The position numbers and the translations under genes are program-made. Positions 20,755-29,813 of a DNA stretch of 34,835 bases are shown piece after piece. The notes beneath the pieces were generated by a model that was not told the origin of the DNA, did no database searches, and saw only the letters and a program-made list of their open reading frames with translations. This DNA is from Pseudomonadota bacterium. GTDB lineage: Bacteria; Pseudomonadota; Gammaproteobacteria; Pseudomonadales; Pseudohongiellaceae. Location: NCBI GenBank assembly GCA_027623555.1, contig JAQBSZ010000041.1, positions 1 to 34,835 on the forward strand. Reading direction: 5' to 3'. Positions within the stretch are counted from its first letter, which is position 1; the number at the start of each line of letters is the position of its first letter.

Positions 20755-22470
20755 CTATTCGCTAGCAGATTCCACTGAATCCCCATCCTCACCTGCACTG
20801 TCTTCTCGGCGCAGTCTTGATACAGTGGACCATGCTTCGAGGATGATAAACAACGCTGATACCAAAACTGCGACTTGAATCAGGACAAGGATCCATTGAC
20901 CCTTGCTAACGTAATCTATCACGTACCAAACGCCAGCCCATGTTGCCATAATTAGGATAAATATCATTGGAGCTAGTAAATATCGTGCAGGTCGTCCAAG
21001 CTTGATCAGATAAACTGAAATGACAATTAATGTCATGCCCGCGAGAATCTGGTTAGTAGCACCGAATACCGGCCAAATAAGCGTTCCTCCATCTCCGGGA
21101 TAATTCCCGTTCGAAACCCCAAATGCCAGTAGCAAACAAGCACCCACAGCAACGAAAGTTGAAATATAATTACTCCTTAAAGGGTTTATCTCATAGATAT
21201 TCCCCCATTCCTGAATAATATATCGAGTCAATCTCAATCCGGCATCCATCGTCGTTCCGGCGAAGAGAACAACCATAACTGCCAACATAGTTTGAGAAAA
21301 AGCCAAAGGAATCCCCCAGCCTTCCGAAATCAACAACGCTCCCCCTGAGATGAATCCCGAAGCTGATGGACCTCCAGTAATGCTTGGATAAAGCTCGTGC
21401 CAGCCTCCTGCTGCCGTTGCAGCATACAAGGAACCAGTTACGGCAACGATAGTTATCAAAGCTAGTGAACCCTCACCTAACGCACCGAGATAACCAACAA
21501 ACCGAGCATCTTTTTCGTTATTCAGCTGTTTAGCACTAGTTCCTGAAGATACGATCCCGTGAAAACCGGACAGTGCTCCGCACGCGATTGTCACAAATAA
21601 TATTGGCCACAACGGTGGTGTGCCTTCTGCCACATCATTAAACATCGGGGCAGCGACATTTGGCATAGTTAACAAGACAGCGCCATAGAGAACGAACAAA
21701 CCAACAACTAATTGCGCACCGTTAATATAATCCCTGGGTTGAAGTAGCAACCACACTGGCAACATTGATGCGATGCCCGCATAAACGTAAAGCAAAATAA
21801 TCCAGTTGCCCCGCTCACCAAGTGCAAAAATATCCCCAGGGAGCGCCAAAGGCATGCTGCTGCCGATATAAATAGTGAAATAGAGGATGGCCACGCCAAT
21901 TACCGAGATCGCCAATAGATTGATCTTTCGACGAATGAGAATACCTACGGCAATTGCCACTGGAATAGCAGACCACGCAGGGAAAACGGATTCAGGATAG
22001 ATGACCATCTCATCGGCTATAATCGTTGCAAACATAGCATTGACTAAAACCAGCAGCAGAAAGATTATTATCATCAAGACTGAACGAACGCGAGTCCCGA
22101 TAATGCTCTCAGAAAGAGCCCCTATTGACTTGGCATCATGTCGATTGCTTGCCCACAAGGCTCCAAAGTCATGAACACCGGCGAAAAAGATCGAACCGAA
22201 AGTTACCCACAATAGTGCTGGCGCCCATCCCCAATAAACAGCAATCGCCGGTCCAACAATGGGAGCGGCACCAGCAACGGCCGTAAAATGCGATCCCCAA
22301 AGTACAAATTTATTGGTAGGCACATAGTCGACGCCGTCCTCAAACCGATGGGCCGGTGTTACGAAGTTCGGATCCAGTCGATATATCTTTTCAGCAATAA
22401 ATTTGGAATAGACAAACCACCCAAAAGAGAATCCAATCAGACCAAAGATGACGATAAAGATCGAGGACAT
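20755..22470 (-). CDS. cstA: CstA-family peptide/pyruvate transporter
   Basis: CstA proteins are inner-membrane transporters, named carbon starvation proteins, for peptides or pyruvate in characterised members. The 571-residue protein has about 15 hydrophobic segments and family signatures near the N-terminus: TPAHRFEDGVDYVPTNK, HFTAVAGAAPIVGPA and GVHDFGALWASNRH. E. coli CstA is about 130 residues longer, so this belongs to the shorter branch. I start at ATG 22468-22470, where GGGAG lies about 10 bases upstream; 24 further in-frame codons upstream have no family match. It is flanked by terminators on both sides and so is likely monocistronic. The substrate cannot be told from sequence. Confidence 0.92.
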   Translation of the reverse strand: MSSIFIVIFGLIGFSFGWFVYSKFIAEKIYRLDPNFVTPAHRFEDGVDYVPTNKFVLWGSHFTAVAGAAPIVGPAIAVYWGWAPALLWVTFGSIFFAGVHDFGALWASNRHDAKSIGALSESIIGTRVRSVLMIIIFLLLVLVNAMFATIIADEMVIYPESVFPAWSAIPVAIAVGILIRRKINLLAISVIGVAILYFTIYIGSSMPLALPGDIFALGERGNWIILLYVYAGIASMLPVWLLLQPRDYINGAQLVVGLFVLYGAVLLTMPNVAAPMFNDVAEGTPPLWPILFVTIACGALSGFHGIVSSGTSAKQLNNEKDARFVGYLGALGEGSLALITIVAVTGSLYAATAAGGWHELYPSITGGPSASGFISGGALLISEGWGIPLAFSQTMLAVMVVLFAGTTMDAGLRLTRYIIQEWGNIYEINPLRSNYISTFVAVGACLLLAFGVSNGNYPGDGGTLIWPVFGATNQILAGMTLIVISVYLIKLGRPARYLLAPMIFILIMATWAGVWYVIDYVSKGQWILVLIQVAVLVSALFIILEAWSTVSRLRREDSAGEDGDSVESASE

Positions 22471-22604
22471 AAAGCACTCTCCCAAATTATTATTATGATA
22501 TCCAAGCGTCGCATCATAGCAAGTTAGCGCCACACCGCACAATGCGGCCCAAACTGCAAAACACCGAAAAATCCTGGTTGTGCAATCAGAACCAATCGCC
22601 TTAA

Positions 22605-22642
22605 AACAAAAAACCCGGCCACTTTAAGCAGCGGCCGGGTTT
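22605..22642 (-). terminator. Terminator downstream of the first copper monooxygenase gene
   Basis: AAACCCGGCC (22611-22620) pairs perfectly with GGCCGGGTTT (22633-22642) across a 12-base loop. On the minus strand the stem is followed by TTTTTTG. It lies 22 bases after the stop codon of the 22665-24368 gene. Confidence 0.92.
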
Positions 22643-22664
22643 CGTATTCTTGAGGCGTTAAAGC

Positions 22665-24368
22665 TTAGTTTACAGGCTTTGCCGGGTGATATGTCCAGTA
22701 GCCAATAAACATCTCATCCCAGCTCTGCAGTCCGAAGCCCAGCTCTTTACTGGGGTCTGGATTCGCCGGATTGTACTCGGAATTATCAAACGTTCCTGTT
22801 ACGTGAACCTTGGTACCGGCAGGCAAAGCCATAGGATCTTCCAACGCATAAGTTGGCTGCCAGGCATAGCTGTAATTGGGCACGCTTAACAGATCGTGCA
22901 TGCTGCCATCGGGAAGCTCGGCCTTGAACTGCATATCCTTGCCACGGAAATGCATGTGGGCACGCAGTCCGGTTACCACAACATCTTCATTGAACACGTA
23001 CTGCGCGGAGGCCGGATGATCCTGTGCAAAAGGTGGGATACGGAACATGCCGGATACTGACTGGGTGAAATTCTCATACTTGGGTGGCTCATCGTACATA
23101 TAGAGCCCGAGAATAGTCTGATCGACAGTAGCCTTGCCATTGGTGGTGTAGTGAAACTGCATAGAGAGCTTGTGACCCGCAGGTATATACACGCCAGTAT
23201 CTTCCCGAAAGGTCATGGCATCGACCTTGCCTGGCGCATAGCCTTCAAGAAATCGCGTCTGAACATTGCCACGGGCTGCTTCGCCTTCTACGACTTCTGC
23301 AGGTGCAGTGACATAAGTTAGCAGGTGGTGAAGAACAGATTCATCACCTGCGATGTATTGAACTGCCCTCACCCACTTGTCTTCTTCAAAAGGTAATTCC
23401 ACGTCAACATTGATGTAGTCGAGTACACCTGTTGCAGGAATTTCATGAGTTGGACCTTTGACTATGTAATCCGGCTCACCCAGTTGCCATTCACGGCGAT
23501 CGGGAAATTGGATTTCAGTGAGCGGGTCTACTGCAGCTGAACCCCGAGGTGCGCCTGCATCTATCCAGTGCACCAGAGTTTGCATATCCGCTTCGGGGAT
23601 ATAACGCGCATTACTGAAGTGACCAATATTAGGATCTACCTGGGTAGGCGGCATACGCTTGGTAAGCAGCACTTCGCGGATCATGGGCGACCAGCCCTGC
23701 AACATCAGGTGGCTATCCATCGCGAAAGGGCCGATCCCACCTTCGCGGTGGCAAGAAGCACACTGCTCGGCAATGATTGGAGCAACCTCGCTCGCATAAT
23801 CAGGTGCGGCAAGGGCATGGGTCTCGCGAACTGGATAAGTGAGGTCACAACCAGATACAGCCTTAATTACTGTAGCATCGGCACTACCGTTCAGCTCACT
23901 TGAAATAACCTGTACCGCATCATCCTGTGCCGGTCCACGGTAGAGTAGAGTCAGTCGTTCGGGGTCAAGAATGGCGATTTCGCCGGCGCTGGAAAGGCGC
24001 AGCGTTTCCGAAACCAATTGCCCGTCATCGACCAACAGTGGCAGGTCAAACCCGTGACCGGCCTTGGCGGCACGAATCGCTTCAATACTTGTTTCTCCGG
24101 ATGAATTGATCAGAGCAAAGGCGACACCCTGTTCGGACCAGTTGGACTGCAGGGTTTTCAGCTGGGTTATCGCGGAATCAATTGAGGTGCAGCTGTTATC
24201 GAACGACATCAACACGAGCGCTTCGAAGTTTCGATAGCGACTCAGCTGATGAAATTCACCATCGCTGTCCAACAGCGCAAAATCGCCTACTCTGTCAGGC
24301 ACTGCCGTTGCCGCGGTGGACAGCGCCAGGCCAAGGGTTGCATAAGCGAGTGTCGTGAGCTTTCTCAT
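22665..24368 (-). CDS. Secreted redoxin-cytochrome c-PHM-like copper monooxygenase, copy 1
   Basis: The 567-residue protein has a signal peptide (about 1-22, cut after ATA), a redoxin-like domain (about 25-160) with a single Cys60 instead of a CxxC pair, and a one-heme cytochrome c region (about 190-275) with CASCH (203-207) and candidate Met ligands at 217 and 239 (RMPP). It ends in a copper type II monooxygenase core (about 290-560). All six copper ligand positions of PHM are present: HH 347-348, H406 in QFHYT, HMH 471-473 and M553 in SWDEMF. PHM hydroxylates the alpha carbon of C-terminal glycine. Known enzymes use ascorbate, and the tethered heme suggests another electron route. It should act in the periplasm. 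GGAG precedes the ATG. It follows copy 2 after 152 bases and ends at a strong terminator. Substrate unknown. Confidence 0.88.
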   Translation of the reverse strand: MRKLTTLAYATLGLALSTAATAVPDRVGDFALLDSDGEFHQLSRYRNFEALVLMSFDNSCTSIDSAITQLKTLQSNWSEQGVAFALINSSGETSIEAIRAAKAGHGFDLPLLVDDGQLVSETLRLSSAGEIAILDPERLTLLYRGPAQDDAVQVISSELNGSADATVIKAVSGCDLTYPVRETHALAAPDYASEVAPIIAEQCASCHREGGIGPFAMDSHLMLQGWSPMIREVLLTKRMPPTQVDPNIGHFSNARYIPEADMQTLVHWIDAGAPRGSAAVDPLTEIQFPDRREWQLGEPDYIVKGPTHEIPATGVLDYINVDVELPFEEDKWVRAVQYIAGDESVLHHLLTYVTAPAEVVEGEAARGNVQTRFLEGYAPGKVDAMTFREDTGVYIPAGHKLSMQFHYTTNGKATVDQTILGLYMYDEPPKYENFTQSVSGMFRIPPFAQDHPASAQYVFNEDVVVTGLRAHMHFRGKDMQFKAELPDGSMHDLLSVPNYSYAWQPTYALEDPMALPAGTKVHVTGTFDNSEYNPANPDPSKELGFGLQSWDEMFIGYWTYHPAKPVN

Positions 24369-24491
24369 ATTTTGCTTCTCCGAAGCTTCAGAATCTTACG
24401 TACAGGGTCTTGCGTTCAAGAACTGGTTAATCGGCAATTCTAAACCAATGCAGGTCGAATAGGCACCGCATTCCTTTACTTTTTGTTACAT

Positions 24492-24506
24492 TTCCCGATG
24501 CGGGAA
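24492..24506. repeat. Short perfect hairpin between copper monooxygenase genes
   Basis: TTCCCG-ATG-CGGGAA, a 6-bp perfect stem with a 3-base loop, lies 14 bases beyond the stop of copy 2 and 124 bases before the start of copy 1. It has no T-run on the transcribed strand, so read-through from copy 2 into copy 1 is possible. Confidence 0.5.
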
Positions 24507-24520
24507 TTGGTCTTAAAAAC

Positions 24521-26296
24521 CTATTGTGCGGCGGTCTTGTGGTAGGAAAAGTAACCGATGAACATCTCATCCCAGCTTTGTGCACCACCGTGCACAGTGG
24601 CATCAGGGTCGGGATTTCCGAGATTGTATTGTGAGTTATCGAAAGCTCCCTCGACCATAACCCGCGAACCCGCCGGCAACAGCATGGGCTCGGTCAGTCT
24701 GTAGGTGGGTTGCCAGGCGAAATTATAGTCGGGCACATTAATAATATCAGCGCGCGTCCCATTGGGATAAATCACGCTGAAGCGCATGTGCTTGCCGCGA
24801 TAATGCATATGCGGTCGCAAGCCATGCAACATGATTTCGTCTTCAAAAACATGGGATGCACTCATGCGATGTTCAGATGTTCCGGGAGGAATTACCAAAT
24901 TGCGTCCACCATGGCTCAATGAATAGGTCGAGTACTGAAACTTTGGTTCTTCCCTGGCGAAATAGAGACCCAACCGAGTGCTATCGACTGTCTCCTTTCC
25001 GAAAGTCGTGTAGTGTAATGAAATCTGCACAGCCGACCCTTTCGGCACGAACACACCGGACTGCTCTGGATACGTCACTGCCTCGTCTTTTCCAGGAGCG
25101 TAACCCTCGAGAAACTCACGATAGCTGTCGTTTTCACCCTCGATGATCTCTTCATCATAATCAGCGGGGACGATAAAACTCAGTAAATGGTGGAGCACCC
25201 GGCGATCGCCTGGAAGATGTTGTACCGACTTGACCCATTGGTCCTGAGCAAACGGTAGATTAATCGTTACGTTTTCGTAGTCAAGAACACCCGTTGCCGG
25301 CACTGTGAACCCGGGCACCTCAACAATATAATCAGGCTCACCCAATTGCCAAACTGATTCAGGGGGATTGACCCGCGTAAGCGGATCGACCTCACTCACT
25401 CCACGAGGCGCACCGGCGTTTATCCAATGAATCAGGGTCTGCAACTGATTCGGTTCCATGTAACGTGCGTTAGTAAAATGGTTGATACTGGGATCAACCT
25501 GCGCGGGAGGCATGCGTTTGGTCATGATGACCTCTTTCATCATCGGCGACCATCCCTGGACCATCATGTGTGAGTCCATGGCGAAAGGAGCAATGCCCCC
25601 TTCGATGTGGCAGCTAACACATTTTTCAGCAAGAATTGGTGCGACTTCGGTCGCATAATCGGGGACTTGCCTGGCATGTTGCTCACGAGCAGGAAAGGTG
25701 AGCTGACAACCCTGCACGTCTGCAGTAATGGTTCCATCCAGGTTATCGAGCTCGCCGGCAACAACAGCAGCCAGCGTATCCGCCAGCATTGTTGTGCCGG
25801 GCCGGGCTTCGATATCGAGCTCGGGTCTGGCTCGAACCGGATCAATATCCAATCCACCGCGGTAAAGAACCTGTTGACGATTTGGCTCCAGAACCACAAT
25901 TTCACCGGCTTTGCTGATACCGAGGCTCTCAGCTACCAGTTGGCTGCTATCTAACATGATGGGCAAATCAAAATTATACAGCTCGTCCATCAGGCGAACC
26001 TGGTGCAATTCATCTTCTGCGGCCGAATCAATGCCCAGGAAGGTAATTCCCTGCTGTTCCCAGGTGGTTCTCAGGAGTCGATATTTGGCGAGTTGGTCGA
26101 TGTTTTCGACACAGGAAGAGGCGGCTGAGATGAGCACTACAGCTTTGCTATCGCCGTATTTACGCAGCTGGTGATAGGCACCCTTGTGGTCAAGCAGGGC
26201 AAAATTACCAACCCGCTCGGACGCGGCAGCCGACTGACTCAAAAATGGCGCCAACAGACCTAATAACAGCACCCAGTTAATACGATATTCTTTCAT
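24521..26296 (-). CDS. Secreted redoxin-cytochrome c-PHM-like copper monooxygenase, copy 2
   Basis: The 591-residue protein has the same order of domains as copy 1: signal peptide (about 1-25), redoxin-like domain (about 28-185) with Cys62, cytochrome c region with CVSCH (226-230) and candidate axial Met240 or Met262, then the two-copper core. Copper ligand positions are HH 369-370, H428 in SLHYT, HMH 496-498 and M578 in SWDEMF. Cys197 matches Cys174 of copy 1. The segments around the ligands are nearly identical to copy 1, while linkers differ, so these are old tandem duplicates. The ribosome binding site is poor (CCTGGG region). The 378-base gap upstream should hold the promoter. Likely periplasmic; substrate unknown. 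Confidence 0.88.
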   Translation of the reverse strand: MKEYRINWVLLLGLLAPFLSQSAAASERVGNFALLDHKGAYHQLRKYGDSKAVVLISAASSCVENIDQLAKYRLLRTTWEQQGITFLGIDSAAEDELHQVRLMDELYNFDLPIMLDSSQLVAESLGISKAGEIVVLEPNRQQVLYRGGLDIDPVRARPELDIEARPGTTMLADTLAAVVAGELDNLDGTITADVQGCQLTFPAREQHARQVPDYATEVAPILAEKCVSCHIEGGIAPFAMDSHMMVQGWSPMMKEVIMTKRMPPAQVDPSINHFTNARYMEPNQLQTLIHWINAGAPRGVSEVDPLTRVNPPESVWQLGEPDYIVEVPGFTVPATGVLDYENVTINLPFAQDQWVKSVQHLPGDRRVLHHLLSFIVPADYDEEIIEGENDSYREFLEGYAPGKDEAVTYPEQSGVFVPKGSAVQISLHYTTFGKETVDSTRLGLYFAREEPKFQYSTYSLSHGGRNLVIPPGTSEHRMSASHVFEDEIMLHGLRPHMHYRGKHMRFSVIYPNGTRADIINVPDYNFAWQPTYRLTEPMLLPAGSRVMVEGAFDNSQYNLGNPDPDATVHGGAQSWDEMFIGYFSYHKTAAQ

Positions 26297-26674
26297 GGTT
26301 TCCCAGGATCAGGACGAGAGATTCGATTGGCTGAAAGGCGGATCCTGAACTTTGCGTACAAGCTTATCTCAATTGCCCTTCGGGAGGTTAATTCTAAGTC
26401 CGGGTTTTTGTAACAAATTGAAACTATCGAATTGCATTTTCCCCTGCAAGAATTACTGTAAATACAATCGCTTGCGATTCATTCCAGAACATCAATGCAG
26501 CATTGACAGCTGCTTGCTGAGGATGACCTGTAAAACCGGCTGGGCAGCTGATTTCCACATCCGAAGAATGGCAATTGATCGTATTCGGATGCAGAGAGTA
26601 TATAGTAGCTTTAAATCATTAGGTGCCAACTCGCACACTACAGAATTCAGAATATTCCTATCTGGAATCACTAA
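26297..26674. other. Non-coding spacer between hupE-like gene and copper monooxygenase copy 2
   Basis: This 378-base gap has no credible gene. It contains an AATCGC-TT-GCGATT hairpin (about 26464-26477), and the hupE end carries AATCAGG-ATG-CCTGATT (26673-26689) and ATTCC-AGATA-GGAAT. A promoter for copy 2 must lie here. The best minus-strand candidate, TTGCAG with 17 bases to TAGTTT, is weak, and I do not call it. Confidence 0.5.
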
Positions 26675-28069
26675 TCAGGATGCCTGATTTTCTGAGTTGG
26701 ACACCCGGCCAAATCCATAATTTGAAAAACCCTCGATCAGTGAGAATCTTCGAAACAGTTCATACATTCCCCAAAGTGCCGCAACGATAATGATTAGCAT
26801 CATGCCCCAACGCATAAGTGCAGCGAAGAACAGCACATCAAAAATCGGCATCTGGAATTGAAATTGGCCGAGCTGACCTCCCCGTTCCAACATCCAGTGC
26901 CAGGCACTATGTGCCAGAAGAGCAGACAGCAGAATGCAACCGATGCGTTCTTTCACGAAGAATCTAAACAGAATGTTAAGCAGCGGTATAACCAATATCA
27001 GGATAAACAGTTGACCCAGTTCGACCCCGATATTGAAAGCAAGTAACGACGAGAATAGATGTCCACCGGCAAATTGTAGCGTGTCGCTAAACAGGAACGA
27101 GAAACCGAAGCCATGTACCAGGCCAAAGCCAAATGTAACGATCCAACGATGTTCCAGTTTAGCGCCGATGATATTTTCAAACGCCATGTAGACAATAGAG
27201 AGGGCTATCAATGTTTCAATAAGCGGCGGAAACCATAACGCACTCGGCGCGACTCCAAATGCCGATCCGATTAACGTAATCGAATGAGCAATGGTGAACG
27301 AGGTAACCACCGGTATCAGGGCTCTGATGCTACGCAGCGGAATGACCAGGCAGAACAGGAACAGCAGGTGATCGATACCCTCGAGAATGTGCGTAAATCC
27401 CATGCTGATAAAGCGCAGGGCTGCCTGGTGCCAACGCGGATCTAACTCAACCACTCCTGGATTACCCAGGTAGTTGAAAACCCGCTCAGCACCACCGGGC
27501 ACAAGAAATCGCAGTACCGTCGTGGTCTGATCAGAAAGAGTACCCAGTTGGGGATCTATCGAGAAATCTGACTGGTCTGACTCAATTTGATAGGTCACCA
27601 ACACGTCCAGAACTCCCTGGCGCCAGAACAGGTTAGTGCTGTTATCCAGCGGCGGGCTCTGAATATTCTCCAGCGCTTCTTCATAACTGGTGAAGGAGCG
27701 ATTTGACGGCAATGAAACCCGGGTTAGCCGCAGTTCTTTTTCTGTCAGTTCAACGTCGTTTTCATAAAAGTGCATCGATTCAGTGATGTAAACCCGCGCC
27801 GCATCATTCAGTGCGAATTCCGCTTCTGAGAACTGCAAGTAACCGGGTCCACGCAGCGGAAAACTAATTTCACCGAACGCTTCCATGGGAACCCGCAAGA
27901 GCGCCGTCAGCTGGTGACCTTCGGGTTTGACAAATGCGTATACAGTGACACGCGACGGAATGTCGTGCGCTATCAAACTTGATGGCAGCAACAGCAGAAC
28001 CATCAGCCACCAATTTCTGACTGATATGACGCGTGAAAAGGTGCCGAGCAGGGTTGCAAAATATCTCAT
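26675..28069 (-). CDS. HupE/UreJ-family membrane protein
   Basis: The 464-residue protein has a signal-like N-terminal hydrophobic segment (about 20-34, ending SLIAHD), a periplasmic region to about residue 210, and a C-terminal membrane domain of six to seven helices. Signatures of the HupE/UreJ group are clear: GFTHILEGIDHLLFL (224-238), AHSIT (261-265), FGLVHGFGFS (315-324) and FNIGVELGQ (345-353). Relatives are linked to nickel or cobalt uptake. The intramembrane histidines suit metal binding, and here, between copper enzymes and their putative partners, a copper or other metal role is a fair inference. No clear ribosome binding site precedes the ATG, so the start is less certain. It diverges from the propeller gene at 28316 across a large palindrome. 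Confidence 0.85.
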   Translation of the reverse strand: MRYFATLLGTFSRVISVRNWWLMVLLLLPSSLIAHDIPSRVTVYAFVKPEGHQLTALLRVPMEAFGEISFPLRGPGYLQFSEAEFALNDAARVYITESMHFYENDVELTEKELRLTRVSLPSNRSFTSYEEALENIQSPPLDNSTNLFWRQGVLDVLVTYQIESDQSDFSIDPQLGTLSDQTTTVLRFLVPGGAERVFNYLGNPGVVELDPRWHQAALRFISMGFTHILEGIDHLLFLFCLVIPLRSIRALIPVVTSFTIAHSITLIGSAFGVAPSALWFPPLIETLIALSIVYMAFENIIGAKLEHRWIVTFGFGLVHGFGFSFLFSDTLQFAGGHLFSSLLAFNIGVELGQLFILILVIPLLNILFRFFVKERIGCILLSALLAHSAWHWMLERGGQLGQFQFQMPIFDVLFFAALMRWGMMLIIIVAALWGMYELFRRFSLIEGFSNYGFGRVSNSENQAS

Positions 28070-28211
28070 GGTTTTTAGTTATTTATTAGATAATTCAATA
28101 AGTTAAATTTGCACTTAAAGGGCAGACCGAGTGCCTGAAAAATGCGCGAATAGCTACCTGGAAATAGCTGTTACAAATACTTACAAGCACTCGCCTGAAA
28201 AAATCGCTAGT

Positions 28212-28244
28212 GAGTATACTGTCTACAAATAAGACAGTATACTC
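28212..28244. promoter_or_regulatory. Near-perfect 33-bp palindrome between divergent genes (operator candidate)
   Basis: GAGTATACTGTCT (28212-28224) and AGACAGTATACTC (28232-28244) are exact reverse complements around a 7-base AT-rich centre. It lies 142 bases from the hupE-like start and 71 bases from the propeller start. Each arm contains TATACT, a good -10 hexamer, pointing outward on its own strand, so one bound dimer could control both directions. No matching -35 is obvious. A hairpin in the propeller mRNA leader is the alternative. Confidence 0.7.
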
Positions 28245-28315
28245 GGTGCTTGCTCTGTAGAGTACGTAGACCCTTGGGTTTATCTTTGCCCCGGGGCATT
28301 AAGAGGAGAATAAAA

Positions 28316-29509
28316 ATGACAAAGATTAAGATATTGATAGGAGCAACTCTGGTAGTTGCATTGGTTGCACTCGGCGTAGGGCAGTCCAAGTTACAAGAGC
28401 CTGTTATTGCTGCTAACAATGACGTCATGGCCCCGCACTTTCTGGTCGATCCTTTATGGCCGAAGCCTCTCCCCAATCACTGGGTTCAAGGTAACACCAT
28501 TGGTGTTGACGTTGATGAGAGGGACCATATCTTCGCAGTTCACAGAAACACAGAATCACAATTCATGAGAATTCAGGAAATCGGCCTCTATGCCGGCGTG
28601 GCTGAGTGCTGTACACCCGCACCACCAATCCTTGAGTTCGATCTAGAAGGCAACCTGATAAATGCCTGGGGCGGACCTGTAGAAGGCGCGGCTTACGTAT
28701 GGCCGGAGTCCAACCACGGTATCGACGTGGCACCTAATGGTGACGTATGGATCGGTGGAAATGGCGGGCCTGACTCACATGTGCTGGTATTTACCCGTGA
28801 TGGTGAGTACATCCGTACAATTGGTATGCCTGGCCAGTCCGTAGACAGCAACAGCCGCACTCACTACGGTCGAGTCGCTGAAATCGCTATCGACGCCTCT
28901 GCCAACGAAGTGTATTTTGCTGACGGTTATGCGCATAAGCGTGTTGCCGTTGTCGATCTTGCCACTGGCGCCTTCAAGCGCTACTGGGGTGCTTACGGTA
29001 ACCGTCCAGATGACTCTGCTGACGTAACCTACACACCTGGCGAACCCGGACCTCAGCAGTTCCGTGGACCTGTTCACTGTGCCGAGCCTTCCAATGACGG
29101 ACTGGTTTATGTCTGTGACCGCGGTGCTGACCGTGTGCAGATTTTCCGACCAGACGGTACTTACGTAAGTGAGCACATCTATAACCCTGCCACACTGGCT
29201 CAGGGTTCTACCTGGGACATCGCTTTCTCTCCTGATGAAGACCAGGAATTCATCTATCTGGCGGATGGCCAGAACTTCAAGATCTCCATTATTGATCGCG
29301 AGTCTATGGAAGTTCTGTACACATTCGGTGATGGCGGCAGACAGCCTGGCCTGTTCTTCGCTCCTCACAGCATAGCTACCGACTCTCAGGGCAATATCTA
29401 CACAACTGAGACCTATGAAGGTAAGCGTATCCAGAAGTTCCTGTACCAGGGTATGCAGCCGGTCACCGTTCGCGACCGTGCACCAACCTGGCCAGCTGAC
29501 GAACTGTAA
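28316..29509 (+). CDS. Secreted PAL-like NHL beta-propeller, copy 1
   Basis: The 397-residue protein has an N-terminal signal or anchor (about 5-22) and NHL-type blades (about 60-376). It resembles peptidyl-alpha-hydroxyglycine alpha-amidating lyase (PAL), the second half of animal PAM. Putative zinc ligands are His134 (SNHGIDV), His254 (GPVHCAE) and His351 (APHSIA), in the same blade order as His585, His690 and His786 of rat PAL. The catalytic set is also matched: Arg77 (VHRN), Tyr205 (ADGYAHKR) and Arg269 (CDRGADR). PAL splits peptidyl-alpha-hydroxyglycine into peptide amide and glyoxylate. Cys98-Cys99 is an unusual adjacent pair. The start is ATG with AGAGGAG upstream; a 22-codon longer frame has no signal peptide. 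It ends at a strong terminator. The substrate is unknown. Confidence 0.85.
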   Translation: MTKIKILIGATLVVALVALGVGQSKLQEPVIAANNDVMAPHFLVDPLWPKPLPNHWVQGNTIGVDVDERDHIFAVHRNTESQFMRIQEIGLYAGVAECCTPAPPILEFDLEGNLINAWGGPVEGAAYVWPESNHGIDVAPNGDVWIGGNGGPDSHVLVFTRDGEYIRTIGMPGQSVDSNSRTHYGRVAEIAIDASANEVYFADGYAHKRVAVVDLATGAFKRYWGAYGNRPDDSADVTYTPGEPGPQQFRGPVHCAEPSNDGLVYVCDRGADRVQIFRPDGTYVSEHIYNPATLAQGSTWDIAFSPDEDQEFIYLADGQNFKISIIDRESMEVLYTFGDGGRQPGLFFAPHSIATDSQGNIYTTETYEGKRIQKFLYQGMQPVTVRDRAPTWPADEL

Positions 29510-29813
29510 GCTGTAAGAGCTCTTAAAGCCTCTAAAAGCCGTAGCGGATTAATCCGGTACGGCTTTTTTTGTGGCCTCAGGTTTTCTGTTGCTTCAACAC
29601 CTGGCAATTGCGGCGCAAAATGTCTCTACAAGAACCTGGAATTCATAGCCAATAACCCTGCGCTACTTCTCAATTCTTTGCTGATTCCAAATAATCCGCC
29701 CGCTGGCAAAGCAAGTCTTGGTAGCGCGTAAATCCCTTATTCCTCTCGGCTGAATTTGGTGATAAGTTGAATTCCTCCTGATAGTAGTTTCAATAATCCA
29801 AAAGGAAACGACT
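29510..29813. other. Spacer between the two PAL-like genes
   Basis: This 304-base gap holds the terminator at 29534-29570 and about 240 bases of leader for the second propeller gene. Short frames here lack family features. A TTGGTG with 17 bases to TGATAG upstream of copy 2 is too weak to call as a promoter. Confidence 0.5.
29534..29570 (+). terminator. Terminator after PAL-like copy 1
   Basis: AAAAGCCGTA pairs with TACGGCTTTT, with CGGAT-TA-ATCCG continuing the stem inside, followed by seven T. It begins 25 bases after the stop codon, so copy 2 needs its own promoter or depends on read-through. Confidence 0.93.

Noticed and set aside
22471..22542. 24-codon upstream extension of the CstA-family protein
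   Set aside because: The ATG at 22470 begins the family-like hydrophobic N-terminus and has GGGAG upstream; the extension does not match the family.
28250..28315. 22-codon extension of the first propeller protein
   Set aside because: It is rich in arginine, would hide the signal peptide, and the AGAGGAG site points to the ATG at 28316.
28775..29368. 197-codon minus-strand frame opposite the first propeller gene
   Set aside because: It is a shadow of the conserved plus-strand gene; the paralogue at 29991-30569 shows a similar frame for the same reason.
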